This document shows, piece after piece, positions 9,171-17,530 of a stretch of DNA of 64,000 nucleotides. Position numbers and translations under genes: made by a program. The notes below the pieces were generated by a model, which searched no databases, was not told where the DNA came from, and was given only the letters and a program-made list of their open reading frames with translations. Where the stretch lies: the NCBI RefSeq assembly GCF_900155435.1, contig NZ_LT700212.1:659786-723785 (forward strand). Direction: 5' to 3'. The DNA is from Actinomyces provencensis (GTDB taxonomy: Bacteria > Actinomycetota > Actinomycetes > Actinomycetales > Actinomycetaceae). Each line of letters starts with the position of its first letter. Position 1 is the first letter of the stretch.

Positions 9171-9776
9171 TCAGCCGCGCTGCACCATCTTCCACGCCAG
9201 GGGCAGGCATGTCGCAGCGACGAGGGTCTTGAGCGCGTCACCGATGAGGAAGGGGACGACGCCCAGGGCCAGGCCCTGGCGCAGACCCACCCCGAGGAAG
9301 GGCACCAACCAGGCCAGGCCCGCCGCGTAGACCACAGCGGTGCCGAGCACCGTGGCCAGCGCCATGCGCCACACGGACCGGTCCCACCCACGCGAGGCGA
9401 GCCACCCGACCAGGGCGGCGGCGAGCACGTACCCGATGATGTAGCCGAAGGACGCGAATGCCCAGCCCGCCCCGCCGTCGGCGAAGACGGGGGCACCGAG
9501 CACGCCGAGCACCAGGTAGAGACCACTGGAGACCAGGGCGCGCACGGGGCCCAGCACGGCACCGGTCAGCACCACGCCGAGCGTGGCCAGGGAGATCGGC
9601 ACGGGTGTGAAGGGCAGGGGGATGGCGATGCGCCCGGCGATGACGAGCAGCACGGTCGCCGCGAGGACGAGGACGAGGTCACGGGTGCGGGTTCCGGGGA
9701 CCAGGTCAGCGAGGACGCGGACGTGGCGGGTGGCGCGCGGTCCCGCGGACCCGGTGGTGGCGGTGGTGGCGGACAT
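9171..9776 (-). CDS. bioY: Biotin transporter BioY
   Basis: Integral membrane S-component of a biotin ECF transporter, 201 aa with five or six hydrophobic segments. Family signatures are visible: VPISLATLGVVLTGAVLGP and GAPVFADGGAGWAFASFGYI, followed by GDALKTLVAA near the C-terminus. ATG 9776 has a strong AGGAG ribosome site six bases upstream, so I reject the longer open frame. No bioM/bioN ATPase or T-component lies beside it, so it works alone or with a shared ECF module. It is divergent from a TetR regulator, with three palindromic operators between them. Confidence 0.95.
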   Translation of the reverse strand: MSATTATTGSAGPRATRHVRVLADLVPGTRTRDLVLVLAATVLLVIAGRIAIPLPFTPVPISLATLGVVLTGAVLGPVRALVSSGLYLVLGVLGAPVFADGGAGWAFASFGYIIGYVLAAALVGWLASRGWDRSVWRMALATVLGTAVVYAAGLAWLVPFLGVGLRQGLALGVVPFLIGDALKTLVAATCLPLAWKMVQRG

Positions 9777-9828
9777 GGGGATCTCCTCAGTCGACTGTCG
9801 GTCCGATGGCGGACGTGCCACAGGACCC

Positions 9829-9871
9829 TGAACACCGTTCACCTGAACGGCGTTCAGGTGAACGGTGTTCA
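9829..9871. promoter_or_regulatory. Three tandem TetR-type operators between bioY and bioQ
   Basis: Three 13-bp palindromes of the form TGAAC-N3-GTTCA start at 9829, 9844 and 9859, an exact 15-bp period. The central triplets are ACC, GGC and GGT. The array ends just before the TATAGT box of the TetR gene (9873-9878). A regulator bound here could cover both divergent promoters. A weaker fourth copy (TGAAT-GCC-GTCCA, 9886-9898) overlaps the first codons of the TetR gene. Confidence 0.85.
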
Positions 9872-9884
9872 CTATAGTGGCGGT

Positions 9885-10667
9885 GTGAATGCCGTCCACC
9901 CCCGTCCGGAGCACGGACACACCACCGGCGGGCCACGCGCCCAGGCGACCAGCGCCCCCACCGGGGACGGGAACGCCCCTGTGGCCGGGGTCAGGCAGGC
10001 ACTCCCTGCCCCGGACGGGGGCGGACATGGGCAGACGGCCCCGTCCCGGGGTCGACGCTCGGCCTCCGATGTCGTGGACACGGCACTGGACCTGCTGGAC
10101 CGGGCGGGGCTCCCCTCCCTGTCCATGCGCCGCATCGCCCAGGAACTCGGCCTCCAACCCTCCGCCCTCTACTGGCACTTCGCCGACAAGCAGAGCCTCC
10201 TCGCCGCCCTCTCCCGCCGCATCCTCCTGCCCGCCGCCGAGGCCTCCCCCGGACACGACGGTCCTCGGGACGAGGCGGGGCCGCCCTCGTCAATCCGCTG
10301 GGAGGACGCGGTACGGACGGCGGCCACCCACCTGCGGGACGCCCTGGTGGCGCACCGTGACGGCGCGGAGTTGGTCTCCAGCTCCCTGGCCCTGGGACTC
10401 GTCGAGCTCCCCCTGGCCGACTCGCTGCACGCGCCACTGGGCGACGCGGGTGCCTCGGCGCGCACGGTGGCGGTCGTCGCGCAGACACTGGGACACTTCG
10501 TCATCGGGCACACATTCCACGAGCAGCAACGCGTCACGGCCCGCGAGGTCGGGATCGAGAGTGCTCCGGCGGTCGACGACGAGGGCGCTCCCGGTGACTC
10601 CTTCGCGGCCGGCGTCGATCTGCTGGTGGCCGGTACCGCGGTCCTCATCGGGATGGACCGGGGATGA
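9885..10667 (+). CDS. bioQ: TetR family regulator, BioQ-like biotin repressor
   Basis: 260-aa regulator. A low-complexity N-terminus of about 55 residues precedes a TetR helix-turn-helix containing LSMRRIAQELGLQPSALYWH, and a C-terminal ligand/dimer domain follows. BioQ controls biotin genes in other actinobacteria; that assignment rests here on divergence from bioY and on the palindromic operators. The start is inferred as GTG 9885, six bases after TATAGT (9873-9878), which makes the mRNA leaderless and self-regulation very likely. Its stop overlaps the ATG of the next gene (ATGA). Confidence 0.8.
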   Translation: MNAVHPRPEHGHTTGGPRAQATSAPTGDGNAPVAGVRQALPAPDGGGHGQTAPSRGRRSASDVVDTALDLLDRAGLPSLSMRRIAQELGLQPSALYWHFADKQSLLAALSRRILLPAAEASPGHDGPRDEAGPPSSIRWEDAVRTAATHLRDALVAHRDGAELVSSSLALGLVELPLADSLHAPLGDAGASARTVAVVAQTLGHFVIGHTFHEQQRVTAREVGIESAPAVDDEGAPGDSFAAGVDLLVAGTAVLIGMDRG

Positions 10668-11065
10668 GCCTGGGTGGAGGGGTCGGGACCCCAGACACCG
10701 ACGGGGACGACAAGGCGTCCGCGGGCGCAGACGTGACCGGTGCCGCGTCCCGGGATGCGAGGTCGGGGGGCTCCGGCAGGAGGTCCGTCCTGGCAGACGT
10801 CGGGTACTGGAGCTTCCGCACGAAGGCCCTGCTCTGGGGCGCGGCAGTGTTCCTGGGCCTCATCGGGGTGGTGTTCGTCGGCGGCATTGCGAGCTCCCCG
10901 TCGTACGCACTTGCTGCGGGCGCGCTCATCGGGATCGCAGGCGGGCTCGCGCTGCTGGCGGCGAGGATGACCTTTCGCTCGGCACGGTCCTGGTCGCCGT
11001 GGTGGGCCGTGGTCTGGTTGGTGGTGTCGGTGGGCATCGGCGGCGGGGTCGCCCTCGTGACATGA
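10664..11065 (+). CDS. Small membrane protein, unknown function
   Basis: 133-aa protein, family not recognised. A disordered Gly/Asp/Ser-rich N-terminus of about 45 residues is followed by three hydrophobic segments: ALLWGAAVFLGLIGVVFVGG, YALAAGALIGIAGGLALLAA and WWAVVWLVVSVGIGGGVALV. The ATG overlaps the stop of the TetR gene by four bases, so it is translationally coupled to the biotin regulator. Whether it has any part in biotin uptake is unknown. Confidence 0.75.
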   Translation: MSLGGGVGTPDTDGDDKASAGADVTGAASRDARSGGSGRRSVLADVGYWSFRTKALLWGAAVFLGLIGVVFVGGIASSPSYALAAGALIGIAGGLALLAARMTFRSARSWSPWWAVVWLVVSVGIGGGVALVT

Positions 11066-11134
11066 GGGTCGGGAGGAGGGGGCAGGGCGAGGGATCCGGG
11101 ACGGGCGAGGACGACCGAGGGGAGCGGAGGCACC

Positions 11135-11683
11135 GTGGATGACCTCGACCGTGCCTGTGTGGCCCTGCTGGTCGCCTGGACCGTGCACGACCTGGAGGAG
11201 CTGGCGACGATGCCGCGCAAGTCCCGGCGGGTCATGGACCGGATGCCGCAGTGGGTGCCCCTGCCGGAGGGGTTCCGGGACCGGGGGTTGTCGCAACGCG
11301 AGGTCGCCCTCGCCATCGCTTCCGTGGGAGCCGTCATGACTGGCGCCTCGCTGGCGGGGTTGCGCACACGAGGGCGCTCCCCTCTCTTCCGGGGCGCCGT
11401 CCTGGCCTTCGGCCTGCACGGCGTGGGTCACCTGGCCGCCTCGATCGGCACGCGCGGGTACACCACCGGGGTCGCCACTGCGCCGCTGGTCGTGCTCCCC
11501 TACTGGCTGCACGCCCGCCGGGTTCTGGGCAGGCATGGGCTGACTGAGTGTGACGGCCCGGCGGTCGGGGTCGCCCTCGCGGGCGTGCCCCTGACGGTCG
11601 CCGCCCACCTGCTCAGCTGCTCGGTGCTGGGACACCGGGCACTGGGGCCCCTGCCGACGTCCGGCGCCGAGCCGGGAGTCTGA
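11135..11683 (+). CDS. HXXEE domain membrane protein
   Basis: 182-aa protein with the family-defining HDLEEL near the N-terminus and a second conserved-looking His motif HGVGHLAAS. Hydrophobic segments include the stretches around VALAIASVGAVMTGASLAGL and VALAGVPLTVAAHLLSCSVL. The function of HXXEE proteins is not established. The GTG start at 11135 has GGAGG eight bases upstream. It is the last gene of the bioQ-strand group and is convergent with the ABC exporter. A 23-bp repeat array occupies the gap. Confidence 0.75.
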   Translation: MDDLDRACVALLVAWTVHDLEELATMPRKSRRVMDRMPQWVPLPEGFRDRGLSQREVALAIASVGAVMTGASLAGLRTRGRSPLFRGAVLAFGLHGVGHLAASIGTRGYTTGVATAPLVVLPYWLHARRVLGRHGLTECDGPAVGVALAGVPLTVAAHLLSCSVLGHRALGPLPTSGAEPGV

Positions 11684-11735
11684 CCCGGCGCCGGATGCGG
11701 CTCGGGGCCACGGTCCCGGACGGTCCCCCGCCCCG

Positions 11736-11822
11736 TTCCGGAGCGGACCTCGACCCCAGAACTGAGCGGACTTCGCGCCTGGAACAGAGCGGACTTCGCG
11801 CCTGGAACAGAGCGGACTTCGG
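11736..11822 (+). repeat. Tandem array of four 23-bp units, core GAGCGGAC
   Basis: GAGCGGAC occurs at 11741, 11764, 11787 and 11810, an exact 23-bp period. The wider unit is GAAC(A/T)GAGCGGAC(T/C)TC plus a seven-base variable spacer. The array lies between the convergent ends of the HXXEE gene and the ABC exporter. The same unit with the same period occurs on the opposite strand at 40.46-40.60 kb. Confidence 0.9.
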
Positions 11823-11850
11823 CGAGGGGGTGGGTGGTGGTACTCCTGGG

Positions 11851-13584
11851 TCAGTCCTTCTGCCAGGACTCCCACAGGGAGGCGTACTCCCCGCCCGCTG
11901 CGACCAGCTGCTCGTGCGGTCCCAGCTCCACGATGTTGCCGTCCATCATGACCGCCACGCGGTCCGCGTCGTGGGCCGTGTAGAGGCGGTGCGCGATGGC
12001 GACCACCGTGCGTCCCTGGAGGACCTTGGACAACGAGCGCTCCAGGGAACGCGCCGCGGTCGGGTCCATCAGTGACGTCGCCTCGTCCAGGACCAGCGTG
12101 TGCGGGTCCATGAGGACGATGCGGGCCAGCGCCAGCTGCTGGGCCTGGGCGGGGCTCAGGGTCAGGCCACCCGCACCCACCCGCGTGTCCATCCCCTCCC
12201 CCAGGCGGTCCACCCACTCATCGGCCTCGACGGCCGCGAGCGCGGAGTGGACCTGCGCATCGGTGGCGTCCGAGCGGGCCAGGCGCAGGTTGTCGGCGAT
12301 GGTGCCCACGAAGACGTGGTGCTCCTGGGTGACCAGGACGACCTGACCCTGCAGGACGTCCTCCTCCAGGTCGACCAGCTCGACGCCCCCCACGGCCACC
12401 GACCCGGAGGTCGGGGGGTGGATGCCGGCGAGCATGCGCCCGAAGGTGGACTTGCCGGCGCCCGAGGGCCCCACCATGGCCAGGGTCTCCCCGGGACGCA
12501 GGTCCAGGTCGACACCGTGGAGGACGTCCTCCCCGGCCCGGTAGGCGTAGTGGACGTCGTGGGCGCTGATGTGGCGGTCGTGGGGCAGCTCGCCGCTGGC
12601 CTCACGGTCCGGCTCCACCAGGTCGACGCCGAAGATGCGCGACAGGGAGGCCTGGGTGTACTGGATCTGGTCGATCCAGAACGTCGCCTCCCACACGGGT
12701 CCGCGCAGCTGGTAGGCGTACAGCGCGGCAGTGGTGACCTGCCCCAGCGTCACGGCCCCTGCGGGCACGGCCCATGCACCGACCAGGACCATCCCGAGCA
12801 CGGGCATCAGTGAGACGAAGCCCAGGCCCGCGATGAGGAAGACACGCATCCACGCGGCGTAACGCTCCAGGCGCCACACCTCACCCACGGCCGTGTCCAG
12901 GCGCGTGATGCGCTGGGGGACCAGGCGGGCGGCATCCACGGTCTCCGCCTGTTCGATCGTCTCGTTGACGGTGCCGGACAGGCCCGCCCAGGACGCGGCA
13001 CTCGCCCGGTAGGCGGGGATCGTGCGCGGCAGGTACCACTTCATGAGCACCCACACCGCGGGCACCTCCAGCAGGAGCACCAGGGAGAGCAGGGGCGAGG
13101 TCGCCACAGCGGCCACGACGGTGACGACGATGGTGGTGGCCAGGACCAGCATGGAGGAGATCCCCTGGCGCACGGTGAACTGCACGCGATCGATGTCGTG
13201 GGTGGTGCGCCCCACCAGGTCACCGGTCCCCGCACTCTCCACGGTGGACAGCGGCAGGTGGGTGACGGTGCGGACCAGGTCCTCGCGCAGCTGCGCGAAG
13301 ACCTTCTCCCCCAGCACGCGGGCCCGGTACTCGGCGAAGTAGCTGAGCACGGCCCCCACCACCACGGCCCCGATGGCCGCGAGCATCACGGTGCGCACCC
13401 AGTCGAGGCTGGTGCCCTGCTGGATGCGGTCCACCGCGTGCCCCATGGCCCAGGGCAGGGCGATCGCGGCGAGCGCGGACCCCAGTTGGAGGACCAGGAC
13501 GACGGCGATCTCGCTGCGGTGGGCAGCCAGCAGCCCACCCACGCGGTGGCGCACCACGGCGCCGTTGGCGATCGGCAGCTTCAT
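11851..13584 (-). CDS. ABC exporter half-transporter, catalytic Walker-A subunit
   Basis: 577-aa fusion of a six-helix exporter membrane domain (about 1-320) and a nucleotide-binding domain. The NBD has an intact Walker A (GPSGAGKST), Walker B (TLVLDEATSLMD) and switch His (VAIAHRL). Its signature is LSPAQ instead of LSGGQ. It overlaps the upstream partner gene by four bases (ATGA), which marks an obligate heterodimer. The defects of the partner complement it, so the pair should have one working ATP site. The substrate is unknown; drug, peptide or lipid export is typical of the family. Confidence 0.9.
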   Translation of the reverse strand: MKLPIANGAVVRHRVGGLLAAHRSEIAVVLVLQLGSALAAIALPWAMGHAVDRIQQGTSLDWVRTVMLAAIGAVVVGAVLSYFAEYRARVLGEKVFAQLREDLVRTVTHLPLSTVESAGTGDLVGRTTHDIDRVQFTVRQGISSMLVLATTIVVTVVAAVATSPLLSLVLLLEVPAVWVLMKWYLPRTIPAYRASAASWAGLSGTVNETIEQAETVDAARLVPQRITRLDTAVGEVWRLERYAAWMRVFLIAGLGFVSLMPVLGMVLVGAWAVPAGAVTLGQVTTAALYAYQLRGPVWEATFWIDQIQYTQASLSRIFGVDLVEPDREASGELPHDRHISAHDVHYAYRAGEDVLHGVDLDLRPGETLAMVGPSGAGKSTFGRMLAGIHPPTSGSVAVGGVELVDLEEDVLQGQVVLVTQEHHVFVGTIADNLRLARSDATDAQVHSALAAVEADEWVDRLGEGMDTRVGAGGLTLSPAQAQQLALARIVLMDPHTLVLDEATSLMDPTAARSLERSLSKVLQGRTVVAIAHRLYTAHDADRVAVMMDGNIVELGPHEQLVAAGGEYASLWESWQKD

Positions 13585-15650
13585 TCCTGCTCACCTGCTT
13601 CCCTGTTGACCACGGCCCGGTACTCCAGTGCCGGACCATCACCCTGCTCCGCTGCGCGGCGCAGCGAGTCGTGCGTGCCCCGGGTGATCTCCGTCCCCTC
13701 GGGGGAGACGAGGACGACCTCGTCGCAGTGCTCCAGGACCAGCGTCGAGGCGGAGACGACCACGGTCGTGCGTCCCCGACGCTCGCTCGCCAGGCGCTGG
13801 GCGATGCGTGCCTCCGTGTGGGAGTCCACCGCGGAGGTGGGCTCCACGAGCACCAGTACGGGTGCCTCGGAGTGTACGGCGCGTGCCAGTGCCACGCGCT
13901 GGCGCTGGCCCCCGGAGAGGTTGCGTCCCTTCTCCGCCAGTTCCCCGTCGAGTCCCCCCTGCAGGGAGGAGACGACGTCGTGGGCGTCGGCCACGTGCAG
14001 GGCCCGGCGTACCTGCGGGTCGTCCGCGCCGTGCTCGGGCCGGAAGAGGACGCCCTCGCGACGTGTGGAGGCCTCGATGACCTCGCGGTGGATCAGCTCG
14101 GTGACACCGCGGGCACGCCGTGGCTCGGCATCGGGTCCGTCGACCTCCTCGCGCAGCGAGCCCGCGAAGAGCTGGGCCTCCGCCTCGGAGAGGAAGACGG
14201 CGCGACGGACCTCGTCCACGGGTACCTCACGCAGGTCGGTACCGTCGGCGTCGACCTCCAGGGTGGGGTCCTCCGTGTCCTCGACCCGTCCCAGACGCCG
14301 CGCGATGGCCGCCGTCACGTCCGGGTCCTGGCTGACCAGGGCCGTCATGCGGTGGGGGTGGATGGCGACACCGCTGCGGTGGTCGAACAGGGTCGCGTCG
14401 GACCAGTCGACCCCGTCGCCGGGCCGCCCCGTCGGACGGGCCACCGCGCCGCCCTCGTCGCCGGAGGTGTCCACGGGGGTGCCTGCGGAGGCCCCCGGGA
14501 CGTGGGAGTCGTCGACCAGCGGGTCGATCCCGAGGACGCGGGTCATCTTCTTCACGCCCACCCAGGCGCGCGTGTACTGCTGGATCGAGTTCGACGCCAC
14601 GGAGATCGGGTTGCGCAGGAAGGACGTGTACCCGAAGAAGGCGACCAACTGGCCCACCGTGATGCGCCCGTCGAAGGTGAGCAGCGCGCCGTAGCCGACC
14701 ACCAGCGCCGTGAATACCAGGGGCGCGGAGGAGCGCAGCATGGACAGCATCGCGGAGCTCGAGGCCACGCGGATCCCGGCGTCGCGCACCCGCGCGGACT
14801 GGGTGACGTAGTTCGCGTTGTAGACGTCCTCCCCGCCGATGCCACGCAGGACCCGCAGGCCCGCCACCGCGTCGGTGGAGATGGTGGTGAGCTTGCCCTG
14901 TTCCTCGCGCGCCACCGCCTGCTTGGCCTGGAGGGGCTTGATGAGCAGCGTCATCAGGGCGATGACGATCGGCAGCCCGATGAGGACCAGCAGCCCCAGC
15001 GGCACCGAGACGCGCAGCATGATGACCGCGACGACCGCCGTGGAGACGATGGCGGCGACGATCTCGGGGAACCACGCGAACGCGCCCCCGACGTAGTCCG
15101 CGTCGGTCATCAGGACGGTGACGACGTCACCGGCGGGCATCTCCTTCTTCACCGCGCGTCCCGAGCGGGCCACGCGGTGGCCGACATTGCGCGCCGCACC
15201 CATGGCGGAACCCATCCACAGGCCGATCTCGGTCATCTGGTTGATGCCGTTGGTGATCGCCATGAGCGCCACCATCGCGACGAAGACCAGTGAGGGAACC
15301 AGCAGATGCCTCCCGAAGCCGAGGTCGAGGCCGGCATCGAGCAGGCTGCCCATGGCCCAGGGGATCAGGGCGGAGGTCACGTAGTTGACGGTGGTGAGGA
15401 CCACCGCGAGCAGCAGCACCGGCCACACGCCGCGCACCAGTGCCCACAGGAAGGGCCCGTTGGCGGCCGGGAGGGGCGCTGCGGGACCCTGGGGGGCGCG
15501 CCAGGGGCCCCACCAGTGACGGGGGGTGAGCCCGAGGTCGGGCAGGTCGGTCCCGACCTCGTCCGCACGCTGGCGGAGGAAGTCGCGGACCTCGGGATCA
15601 GGGACGGCGGTGGACGCGGACGCGCCGGCGCGTCGACGCAGGAAGGACAT
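13581..15650 (-). CDS. ABC exporter half-transporter with degenerate NBD
   Basis: 689-aa exporter partner. It has a cytosolic N-terminal extension of about 70 residues, six membrane helices, and an NBD enlarged by acidic and Pro-rich inserts. The Walker A loop is gone: the P-loop position reads ALVSQDPDVTAA. Walker B is LVLVEPTSAVD, with Val where Asp is expected, and the switch His region reads VVVSASTL. The signature KGRNLSGGQRQRVALARA is intact. It therefore probably cannot bind ATP in its own P-loop but supplies a good signature to the partner. It is the first gene of the two-gene operon. Confidence 0.9.
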   Translation of the reverse strand: MSFLRRRAGASASTAVPDPEVRDFLRQRADEVGTDLPDLGLTPRHWWGPWRAPQGPAAPLPAANGPFLWALVRGVWPVLLLAVVLTTVNYVTSALIPWAMGSLLDAGLDLGFGRHLLVPSLVFVAMVALMAITNGINQMTEIGLWMGSAMGAARNVGHRVARSGRAVKKEMPAGDVVTVLMTDADYVGGAFAWFPEIVAAIVSTAVVAVIMLRVSVPLGLLVLIGLPIVIALMTLLIKPLQAKQAVAREEQGKLTTISTDAVAGLRVLRGIGGEDVYNANYVTQSARVRDAGIRVASSSAMLSMLRSSAPLVFTALVVGYGALLTFDGRITVGQLVAFFGYTSFLRNPISVASNSIQQYTRAWVGVKKMTRVLGIDPLVDDSHVPGASAGTPVDTSGDEGGAVARPTGRPGDGVDWSDATLFDHRSGVAIHPHRMTALVSQDPDVTAAIARRLGRVEDTEDPTLEVDADGTDLREVPVDEVRRAVFLSEAEAQLFAGSLREEVDGPDAEPRRARGVTELIHREVIEASTRREGVLFRPEHGADDPQVRRALHVADAHDVVSSLQGGLDGELAEKGRNLSGGQRQRVALARAVHSEAPVLVLVEPTSAVDSHTEARIAQRLASERRGRTTVVVSASTLVLEHCDEVVLVSPEGTEITRGTHDSLRRAAEQGDGPALEYRAVVNREAGEQE

Positions 15651-15895
15651 GGAACCTCACTGGATGAAGGACAGACAGGATGGTGTGGGGGTGGTCTCGA
15701 CCCGGATGCGGGGAGACGCTCACCTGGCGGGGTGCACGACAGTGATCCCCGTAGGTCGGGAATACTCAGCACTCACGATCTGGAACATGTCGGCACCCCC
15801 TTCATCAGTGCAGTCCGAACATGGTCGTGACCCTACCAGTGTGCGCGCAGAGGACTCAAGTCGGCGCACGGGATCCTGGCGCATAGGATCCTGCC
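15651..15895. other. Divergent intergenic region
   Basis: 245 bases between the exporter operon and a divergent kinase-like gene. The right end holds TAGGAT (15884-15889), the -10 box of the kinase-like gene. I see no repeat, RNA gene or convincing small reading frame. Confidence 0.5.
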
Positions 15896-16333
15896 ATGGC
15901 GCGAATCCTCGTGACCGGCATGTCGGGGGCCGGCAAGTCGACGCTCCTGGCGGAGCTCGCCCGCCGCGGGCGCTGCACCGTCGACACGGACCATGACGAC
16001 TGGACGCTGCCCGACGGCCTCTGGGACGAGGCGCGGATGGGTGAGCTCCTCACTCACCACGACGATCTCGTCGTCTCGGGGACGGTCGAGAACCAGGGCC
16101 GCTTCTACCCGCGGTTCGACCATGTGGTGCTGCTGAGTGCACCCCTCGACGTCCTGCTGGAGCGCGTCGCGACACGCACGGGCAATCCCTACGGACGCGC
16201 GCCGCATGAACGCGCGGAGATCCGCCGCCACACCGCGGAGGTCGAGCCCCTGCTGCGTCGGGGCGCGGACGTCGAGCTGGACGGGTGCCGTCCCGTCACC
16301 GAGTTGGCCGACAGCATCGAGGGGCTGGACTGA
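15896..16333 (+). CDS. Small P-loop kinase-like ATPase
   Basis: 145-aa single-domain P-loop protein. Walker A is GMSGAGKST at residues 8-16, followed by VDTDHDDW where shikimate or nucleoside kinases carry substrate-binding acids. A Walker B-like VVLLSAPLDVLLERV and Arg-rich lid residues (GRAPHERAEIRRH) follow. The substrate is unknown. TAGGAT (15884-15889) lies six bases before the ATG, so the mRNA is probably leaderless. It stands alone between divergent and convergent neighbours. Confidence 0.8.
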   Translation: MARILVTGMSGAGKSTLLAELARRGRCTVDTDHDDWTLPDGLWDEARMGELLTHHDDLVVSGTVENQGRFYPRFDHVVLLSAPLDVLLERVATRTGNPYGRAPHERAEIRRHTAEVEPLLRRGADVELDGCRPVTELADSIEGLD

Positions 16334-16452
16334 GTCGGGAGTGGAGTCAGCGGGGACGCGCAGAACATGGCCCCGACCCCAGCCGGGAGCCACCCAGGAT
16401 CAGAGAACCTGTCCTGCAGGGGAACACACAGGAGATCTGCCCGGCCGCACAG

Positions 16453-16890
16453 TCAGTCGGTGGGCCGACGTCTCATCCGCTTGACGTCGGCGCGGCGCTT
16501 CTTCGCTCCGAGCCGACGTTCCTTCGATCCTCGTGTCGGTCTGGTCGCACGCCTCTTGCGGGGAGGTGGAGCCAAGGCCTGGGCGAGGAGGTCTGCGAGC
16601 CTGGCGCGCGCGGCCTCCCGGTTGTGGAGGTGGGCGCGGTGCTCGGAGGCCACCACGGTGACCACCCCGTTCACCAGGCGGGCATCGAGGCGCTCCAGGA
16701 GGCGTGAGCGCTGCGACTCGCTGAGGACATGGGAGGACGCGATGTCCCAGATGAGTTCCACGCGGGAGTCGGTGGTGTTGACTCCCTGGCCTCCGGGACC
16801 CGAGGACCGCGAGAACCGCCACGACAGCTCCGCCGCGGGCACGGTCAGTGCAGCGGTGACCCGCAGGTCTGCGGTGGGGGCGTCGGACAT
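16453..16890 (-). CDS. arfB: Peptidyl-tRNA hydrolase ArfB (ribosome rescue)
   Basis: Releases peptides from stalled non-stop ribosomes (YaeJ/ICT1 family). The catalytic GGQ lies in SSGPGGQGVNTTDSRVEL near residue 30. The required basic tail is present as a long run of Lys and Arg (PPPRKRRATRPTRGSKERR onward), which enters the empty mRNA channel. The length of 145 aa fits the family. ATG 16890 is preceded at six bases by CATGAT (16902-16897), so it may be leaderless. The longer open frame upstream lacks family similarity and was not used. Confidence 0.95.
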   Translation of the reverse strand: MSDAPTADLRVTAALTVPAAELSWRFSRSSGPGGQGVNTTDSRVELIWDIASSHVLSESQRSRLLERLDARLVNGVVTVVASEHRAHLHNREAARARLADLLAQALAPPPRKRRATRPTRGSKERRLGAKKRRADVKRMRRRPTD

Positions 16891-16945
16891 GGGTCCATCA
16901 TGCCCGAGTGGTGCTGGCGGTTCCCGGAGCCGGATGCTCCTGGCG

Positions 16946-17530
16946 CTACGCGTCACCCCCGTGAGCACGCACGTGCTGCGACACGTGCGAGAGTGCGAGG
17001 GCGAGACACAGGGCCCCGACCAGCAGGGTCGCGCCGATCGAGTGCGCTCCCGCCAGGGGGAACTGCCACCAGCTCTCCGGCCCTCCCGCCGCGAGACTGA
17101 TGAAGAGGTGGAGGACGGGCGCAACGGCACCCACCCGGCGCCCGGCGAGGCGGGAGGCGAGGACCCCCAGGGCTCCGAGTCCGACCAGGGTCCTGGCCGT
17201 CTCCAGACCCACGCCCCCGACCAGAGGGATCATCAGGGCGCCTGCCGCGGCCGAGATCGCCGCGATGAGTGCGAACGCCGTGAGGTCGTAGCGCCACATG
17301 CGACGCACGGCCGTCACCTCCTGGTGCGCGGTCGCCCCCATGCGGGTGGCCATCACCTCGACCAGGGGCAGTGGCCCGAGTGCGGCGATCGGCAGGTTCG
17401 CCCCGATGGGAGACAGTCCCGGTACCTGCACGCGCGCGGAGCGGACGACGAGTACCAGGAGGAAGCAACCGGTCAGCAGGACCAGCTGCAGCCACATTCC
17501 TCGGGTGCGCCACCACCACAAATGGGTCAC
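16946..17530 (-). CDS. Membrane protein, last gene of the ABC operon
   Basis: 194-aa polytopic membrane protein with about five hydrophobic segments, including WLQLVLLTGCFLLVLVVRSA, FALIAAISAAAGALMIPLVG and GATLLVGALCLALALS. I do not recognise the family. The chosen start is GTG 17530, whose GTGA overlaps the stop of the preceding permease; an ATG at 17563 is the alternative. Its position after an ABC ATPase and a permease suggests a second membrane subunit or an accessory protein of that transporter. Confidence 0.7.
   Translation of the reverse strand: MTHLWWWRTRGMWLQLVLLTGCFLLVLVVRSARVQVPGLSPIGANLPIAALGPLPLVEVMATRMGATAHQEVTAVRRMWRYDLTAFALIAAISAAAGALMIPLVGGVGLETARTLVGLGALGVLASRLAGRRVGAVAPVLHLFISLAAGGPESWWQFPLAGAHSIGATLLVGALCLALALSHVSQHVRAHGGDA

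Noticed and set aside
11736-11822. CRISPR interpretation of the 23-bp arrays
   Set aside because: Spacers are only about seven bases, the conserved core is eight to sixteen, and no cas genes are present.
13198-15293. Two long plus-strand frames over the ABC exporter genes
   Set aside because: Low-complexity Gly/Asp/Val translations without motifs, opposite two overlapping genes with ABC signatures.
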